From Pseudorhodoplanes sp. (GTDB taxonomy: Bacteria; Pseudomonadota; Alphaproteobacteria; Rhizobiales; Xanthobacteraceae), in assembly GCA_008933495.1 (NCBI GenBank), contig WBUW01000051.1, positions 1 to 11,222 on the forward strand: a stretch of DNA of 11,222 nt, written 5' to 3'. The notes under the pieces are model-generated. The model saw nothing but the letters and a program-made list of their open reading frames with translations. It was not told where the DNA came from and made no database searches. Below are positions 7,904 through 11,222 of the stretch, piece after piece (position 1 is the stretch's first letter; the number at the start of each line of letters is the position of its first letter). The position numbers were made by a program, and so were the translations under genes.

Positions 7904-8839
7904 TCATTTCATATATCGCAGGTTCAGACGGAAATTTCCTGCGCAGTGATCGTATACCTGAAATTGTCGGGATCGAGGCAGTCGATGCGAACCGATGCCG
8001 CCTCGGTCTACGGATACATGAGAAATTCCAGCGTCGGCCCGGCCACGCCCGGCAGCACGACATCGCGTGCAAAGTTGTAGGCGAGCCAGTTGCCCTCCCA
8101 CGCTCCGGACAGTGCGGCGTCCGCCTTCAGCAAGTCGCGTCTGCCAATGTTCATCTTGTCCTCCCGTTTGATTTGGCCTGGCTCGCCGCAGGCCAGGCAT
8201 GGCCGCGCCGGCGGGCGTTCTCGCTTTGAGAGACTTGAGCAGTTTCGGAAAATCGAGCCGATCCCATTCCAGGTCCTGCTCGACAAAAAAATGCGGGGTC
8301 AGGTCCGTGCCAAGCAGAAAGGAGGTGGGAAGCGTCTGGACGTTCCAGGACTTCGCCACCGCACGGTCGCGATCCAGGAGAATGGAAAAGCTGACCGGAA
8401 ATTTTTCGAAATGCCGCTGTACCCGCCCGCCCGGTTCGGCGACCGAAATTGCGACGATGCGCATCACGACATTATTACCATGCCTGGCGATGAGGCGTTC
8501 GAGCGCCTGCATTTCCGGGCGGCACGGCTCGCACCAGGTTGCGAAGAAATGCACCAGCACCGGATGCCCGCGGTAATCGGCGAGGGAACGGCTCGCGCCG
8601 GAAATGCCGGGAAGAACGAATTCCGGTTTGCGGTCGTCCGAAGAGACGTTCAGCGCTTCATCCGGATCGATGAGTTGTGGAGGTGGTGCCGGTTTCGCAA
8701 AACGCGGCCGTACAATTATGCGTGCGGCCGTGACAGCGGCCAGCATCGTCAACGGATATGCGAGCACGCCTCGGCGGCAAGGTCTCGCACCAATGCGCGC
8801 TTGCTGAAAATGCCTGCCCCGAACCTCGGGAGCGACCAT
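7904..8839 (-). CDS. TlpA-like membrane-anchored thioredoxin (thiol-disulfide protein); 3' end probably frameshifted
   Basis: As read from ATG 8839 the frame gives 311 residues. Residues about 26-41 (GVLAYPLTMLAAVTAA) are a likely membrane anchor, followed by a Pro-rich linker. The thioredoxin fold then runs from about 72 to 206: EFVLPGISG, active site WCEPC (Cys103, Cys106) in FFATWCEPCRPEM, and cis-Pro171 in QTLPTSF. This is the TlpA/ResE-type AhpC-TSA/Redoxin layout, acting on the periplasmic side in disulfide reduction or cytochrome c maturation. The family-like part ends near 8220. Beyond that the frame turns Arg-rich and stays open to 7904 across another ORF. Another frame stops at 8151, giving an ATGA overlap with the ORF that starts at 8154, so a one-base indel at about 8160-8220 is likely and the true end is probably 8151. 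The start is uncertain because there is no strong Shine-Dalgarno sequence. Confidence 0.75.
   Translation of the reverse strand: MVAPEVRGRHFQQARIGARPCRRGVLAYPLTMLAAVTAARIIVRPRFAKPAPPPQLIDPDEALNVSSDDRKPEFVLPGISGASRSLADYRGHPVLVHFFATWCEPCRPEMQALERLIARHGNNVVMRIVAISVAEPGGRVQRHFEKFPVSFSILLDRDRAVAKSWNVQTLPTSFLLGTDLTPHFFVEQDLEWDRLDFPKLLKSLKARTPAGAAMPGLRRARPNQTGGQDEHWQTRLAEGGRRTVRSVGGQLARLQLCTRCRAAGRGRADAGISHVSVDRGGIGSHRLPRSRQFQVYDHCAGNFRLNLRYMK
8008..8154 (-). CDS. Small twin-arginine-like protein ending at an amber codon; unrecognised
   Basis: The ORF gives 48 residues beginning MNIGRRDLLKADAALSG, with Arg5-Arg6 in a Tat-like RRDLLK setting, though the following segment is not clearly hydrophobic. 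A very strong ribosome site, GGGAGGA, lies 5 bases before the ATG, which makes translation credible. The ORF ends at TAG (8010-8008). The same frame then stays open for 27 more codons with GC-rich third positions (reading through IDCLDPDNFRYTITAQEISV) until TGA at 7926-7924. A 76-residue protein interrupted by one amber codon is therefore a natural reading. I recognise no family. It sits just after the TlpA-like gene, overlaps its as-read frame, and precedes the desulfurase/selD genes. Confidence 0.45.
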   Translation of the reverse strand: MNIGRRDLLKADAALSGAWEGNWLAYNFARDVVLPGVAGPTLEFLMYP

Positions 8840-8854
8840 TGACGACACACCGGA

Positions 8855-8883
8855 ATAGGACCGGTCTGCAATGAAAGCGTCAA
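8855..8883 (-). promoter_or_regulatory. Candidate sigma70 promoter for the TlpA-desulfurase-selD operon
   Basis: On the minus strand TTGACG (8883-8878) is followed after 17 bases by TCCTAT (8860-8855). The -35 is 5/6 to consensus; the -10 is weak at 3/6. The transcript would start near 8848, leaving a very short leader before ATG 8839, which agrees with the absence of a Shine-Dalgarno sequence there. The perfect inverted repeat at 8901-8925 lies just upstream, in an activator-like position. Confidence 0.35.
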
Positions 8884-8900
8884 GATAAAATTCTATCAAA

Positions 8901-8925
8901 ATATTTCCGGCGCAGCCGGAAATAT
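8901..8925. repeat. Perfect 11-bp inverted repeat with 3-base spacer
   Basis: ATATTTCCGGC (8901-8911), GCA, then its exact reverse complement (8915-8925). It lies between the divergent TlpA-operon and formate dehydrogenase genes. As DNA it could be an operator; as RNA it would form a very stable hairpin. On the minus strand it is followed by an AT-rich tract, but it sits upstream of the - operon's start, so a terminator role there makes little sense. A second small inverted repeat, GCATG/CATGC with 6 bases between (8928-8943), adjoins it. Confidence 0.7.
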
Positions 8926-9034
8926 ACGCATGCAACAACATGCAGATGCGAACCGCAACTATGCTGCGTCGCGCAATAGAAATTTGCTATCGCACAATTC
9001 CCAATCCGGACTTTCGATTCGGATCGGGCGTCCA

Positions 9035-9092
9035 CCGCGATTCAACAGCGCGTCCGTCGAAATCGCGGCAATAAATTGGGCAATTCCCCAAT
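9035..9092. repeat. Two inverted repeats upstream of the formate dehydrogenase promoter
   Basis: CCGCGATT (9035-9042) pairs with AATCGCGG (9061-9068) around an 18-base loop. ATTGGG (9075-9080) pairs with CCCAAT (9087-9092) across 6 bases. The second contains CAATTCCCCAAT (9081-9092), nearly repeated as CAATTCCCAAT at 8995-9005, 86 bp upstream. The block sits 30-90 bp before the -35 of the candidate promoter, where regulators bind. The spacing does not fit an FNR box (TTGAT-N4-ATCAA). Confidence 0.45.
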
Positions 9093-9123
9093 GCTATGCG
9101 TCAATATGTATTGGTTACGAAGT

Positions 9124-9152
9124 TTGACTTTAGAATAAGGCAAAAATACTCT
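9124..9152 (+). promoter_or_regulatory. Candidate promoter of the formate dehydrogenase gene
   Basis: TTGACT (9124-9129) and TACTCT (9147-9152) are separated by exactly 17 bases in an AT-rich stretch. The -35 matches sigma70 at 5/6, the -10 at only 3/6, which suggests dependence on an activator. The predicted start near 9159 leaves a leader of about 55 nt. No -24/-12 sigma54 pair (TGGCAC-N5-TTGC type) was seen. Confidence 0.5.
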
Positions 9153-9174
9153 TTCGTCGACGAACTTTATGTTC

Positions 9175-9207
9175 GGGGTGTCCCCCGGCGGGGGCCAATA
9201 CGAGGGA
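9175..9207 (+). promoter_or_regulatory. Leader with two competing hairpins before the fdh ribosome binding site
   Basis: GGGG (9175-9178) can pair with CCCC (9182-9185) over a UGU loop. The same C-run (9182-9186) can instead pair with GGGGG (9190-9194) over a GGC loop. The two are mutually exclusive, and they lie just before the Shine-Dalgarno GAGGGA (9202-9207), which is 6 bases from ATG 9214 and so decides that start over the upstream in-frame ATG at 9169. A regulatory role is inference. Confidence 0.4.
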
Positions 9208-9213
9208 ACGTCT

Positions 9214-11222
9214 ATGAATATGGAGCTCTCGCGGCGCTCATTTATGAAGGGCGCAAGCGCGGGTTTGGCGGGAACGACTCTCGGCGCGTTTGGATTTGGT
9301 GAAATCGAAGCCGCGCACGCTGCGTCCATCCGGCCATTCAAACTCGCGCAGACCAAGGAAGCGCGCAGCACCTGTCCTTACTGTGCCGTTAGCTGCGGCA
9401 TGATGGTGTTCTCGGCGAAGTCCGAGAAGGGCAGGATGGAAGTCACGCACATCGAAGGTGACGTCGACAATCCTGTCAATCGCGGCACGTTGTGCCCGAA
9501 AGGTGCGGGCGCCCTTGATTACATCAGGGCCAAGACGCGCGTTAAGTATCCGATGTACCGCAAGCCCGGCAGCAACAGGTTCGAGCAGGTCACCTGGGAC
9601 TTTGCGATGGAGCGCATCGCGAAGCTTATGAAGGAAGACCGCGACGCCAATTTCATCGACAAGAACAAGGACGGCGTGCTGGTCAATCGCTGGCCAACCA
9701 TGGCGTTTCTGTCAGGCAGTTCGTGCACGAACGAGACAGGCTGGGTGACCTGGAAGGTCGCGCGCGGTCTCGGGCTGCTGCAGATCGAGAACCAAGCAAG
9801 GATATGACACGGACCGACGGTGTCCAGTCTGGGCCCAACATTCGGTCGCGGTGCAATGACCAACTCCTGGACCGACATCAGGAATGCTGATGTCGTCTGG
9901 ATCATGGGTGGCAACGCTGCGGAAGCGCATCCCTGCGGATTTAAGTGGGTCACCGAGGCGAAAGCCGAGCGTGGCGCCAAGCTGATGGTGGTCGATCCGC
10001 GCTTTACGCGGTCGGCGGCGGTTTCGGATCACTATGCGCCGCTGCGTCCGGGAACCGATATCGCGTTTTTGTCGGGTGTGGTGAATTATCTGCTCAGCAA
10101 CGACAAGATTCACAAGGAATATGTGAAGCACTACACCAATGCCTCCTACATCGTGAAGGAGGGCTTCGCCTTCAATGAAGGGCTGTTCTCCGGTTACGAC
10201 GCGACGAAGCGCTCCTATGACCGCAGTTCGTGGGAATATGAGATCGGGCCGGACGGCTTTGCCGTGCGCGACGAGACGCTGTCCAATCCGCGCTGCGTCT
10301 ATCAGCTCATGAAGAAGCACTTTGCGACGTACACGCCCGAAACGGTCGAACGCATCAGCGGCACGCCGAAGGACAAGTTCCTGAAGGTGTGCGAGATGGC
10401 CGCTTCGACCGCCAACGGCGAGCGGTCCATGACCGTCATGTACGCGCTCGGCTGGACTCAGCATTCGCATGGTGCGCAGAACATCCGCACGGCGGCGATG
10501 ATCCAATTGCTCTGTGGCAACATCGGGGTGCCGGGTGGTGGCATCAACGCATTGCGCGGACATGCCAACGTGCAGGGTATCACCGACATCGGCACGCTTA
10601 CGGCGTCGTTGCCCGGCTATCTGGCAATGCCGACCGACAGTGAGCCGACGCTGGAGTCGCACCTCGGCAAGCGGACCTTTAAGCCGCTACAGCCCAATCA
10701 GACCAGCTACTGGCAGAACTACAGGAAGTTCTATGTGAGCTTCCTGAAGAGCATGTACGGCGACAAGGCAACCAAGGAAAACGACTTCGGCTACAACTGG
10801 CTGCCGAAGCTCGACGTCGGCTATGATGCCTTGCGCATGTTCGACGTGATGCATCAGGGCAAGACGACCGGGCTGATATGCCAGGGTTTCAATCCGCTGA
10901 TGTCGATTGCGTATTCGGGCAAGACAATTGCTGCCTTGTCCAAGCTGAAATTCCTTGTCAGCGTGGATCCGATCGAGACGGACACGGTCCGGTTCTGGGA
11001 AAATCACGGCGAGTACAATAATGTTGATACCGCCAAGATTCAGACCGAAGTGTTCATGCTCCCGGCCACGTCCTTTGTCGAAGAGGAGGGCAGTCTCACC
11101 AATTCCAGCCGTAATGTTACCTGGAAGTGGCAGGCCGCCGATCCCTATTTCGAATCCCGGCGCGATATCGATATCCTTGCGGATCTCTTCCTGCGTCTTC
11201 GCAAGCTCTACGAAAAGGACGG
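9214..11222 (+). CDS. fdnG: Selenocysteine-containing formate dehydrogenase catalytic subunit, FdnG/FdoG type, 3' partial; TGA at 9805-9807 read as Sec
   Basis: Oxidises formate to CO2 at a Mo/W-bisMGD centre, passing electrons via Fe-S clusters to the membrane; periplasmic side. The Tat signal has Arg7-Arg8 in SRRSFMKG and a predicted cut after AHA at residue 36. A [4Fe-4S] site is formed by C54/C57/C61 and C94 in RGTLCPKGAG. The frame meets TGA at codon 198, between ENQARI and HGPTV, exactly where E. coli FdnG has Sec196 followed by the catalytic His (here His199). Beyond it the same frame continues with full FdnG similarity (FGRGAMTN, GGNAAEAHP, DPRFTRSAAV, YALGWTQH, INALRGHANVQG, ICQGFNPL, FWENHGEYNN) to the window end. 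669 of about 1015 residues are present; the beta and gamma subunits should follow. Conventional gene callers will split or truncate it at 9807. Start 9214 has a good Shine-Dalgarno sequence; ATG 9220 is an alternative. Confidence 0.96.
9805..9846 (+). promoter_or_regulatory. Selenocysteine codon UGA with bacterial SECIS-like hairpin
   Basis: TGA (9805-9807) is followed by a fold with lower stem ACCGA (9813-9817) / TCGGT (9842-9846), a middle pair GT/AC (9820-9821 / 9838-9839), and upper stem GTCC (9822-9825) / GGGC (9831-9834) closing the five-base loop AGTCT (9826-9830). The loop resembles the GGUCU of the E. coli fdhF SECIS, the SelB-binding determinant, and the distance from UGA is similar. 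All bases also encode conserved FdnG residues. Folding was done by eye. Confidence 0.75.

Noticed and set aside
7909..7926. Two TGA codons (7924-7926, 7909-7911) in frame with the small Tat-like ORF as further selenocysteine sites
   Set aside because: They follow an in-frame TAG, the flanking residues match no selenoprotein I know, and I see no SECIS-like hairpin after either. Decay or sequence error is simpler.
8840..9213. A tRNA-Sec (selC) gene in the divergent intergenic region
   Set aside because: I found no long acceptor stem, no TCA anticodon arm and no GGTTCRANYCC-like T arm in order on either strand; only isolated inverted repeats.
9712..10662. 316-codon minus-strand ORF opposite the formate dehydrogenase gene
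   Set aside because: It lies opposite the conserved FdnG coding frame, has no recognisable domain, and reflects GC-rich codon bias.

Overview
The window looks like chromosomal DNA of a GC-rich proteobacterium. Codon use and protein flavour suggest an alphaproteobacterium of the Bradyrhizobium/Rhodopseudomonas type, but no rRNA or other marker is present to prove it. The theme is anaerobic or micro-oxic redox metabolism with molybdenum and selenium enzymes. Both ends cut through genes for molybdopterin enzymes.

Left part (1-4345, + strand): three genes joined by 4-base ATGA overlaps. They encode a periplasm-type (type II) DMSO-reductase-family complex: the catalytic Mo-bisMGD subunit (5' end missing), a four-cluster Fe-S subunit, and an unusual gamma subunit in which an ethylbenzene-dehydrogenase-type heme-b domain is fused to a C-terminal c-type cytochrome domain. 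The family includes ethylbenzene, dimethylsulfide and steroid C25 dehydrogenases, selenate, chlorate and perchlorate reductases and nitrite oxidoreductase. The substrate cannot be read from this sequence. A convergent gene follows (4479-5150, - strand) for an ArsR-type regulator fused to a rhodanese domain. It has no ATG, GTG or TTG start for its full domain, and a good sigma70-like promoter overlaps a cluster of palindromes.

Middle part (5384-8839, all - strand): an apparent operon running from a membrane-anchored TlpA-like thioredoxin, through two small and apparently disrupted ORFs, to a NifS/IscS-type cysteine desulfurase and selD (selenophosphate synthetase). The last two are 8 bp apart. 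They form a selenium-activation pair: the desulfurase can deliver selenium or sulfur, and SelD makes selenophosphate. The stretch between TlpA and the desulfurase carries an in-frame amber codon and two apparent frame changes.

Right part (8840-11222): a 374-bp divergent intergenic region rich in inverted repeats, with a promoter facing right. It leads into the N-terminal two thirds of a Tat-exported, FdnG/FdoG-type formate dehydrogenase catalytic subunit. The reading frame is broken by a TGA at 9805-9807, exactly at the selenocysteine site of the family, and a SECIS-like hairpin follows at once. The divergently transcribed selD/desulfurase operon therefore supplies selenium for the selenoenzyme beside it. 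selA, selB, selC and the FDH beta and gamma subunits are not in the window.
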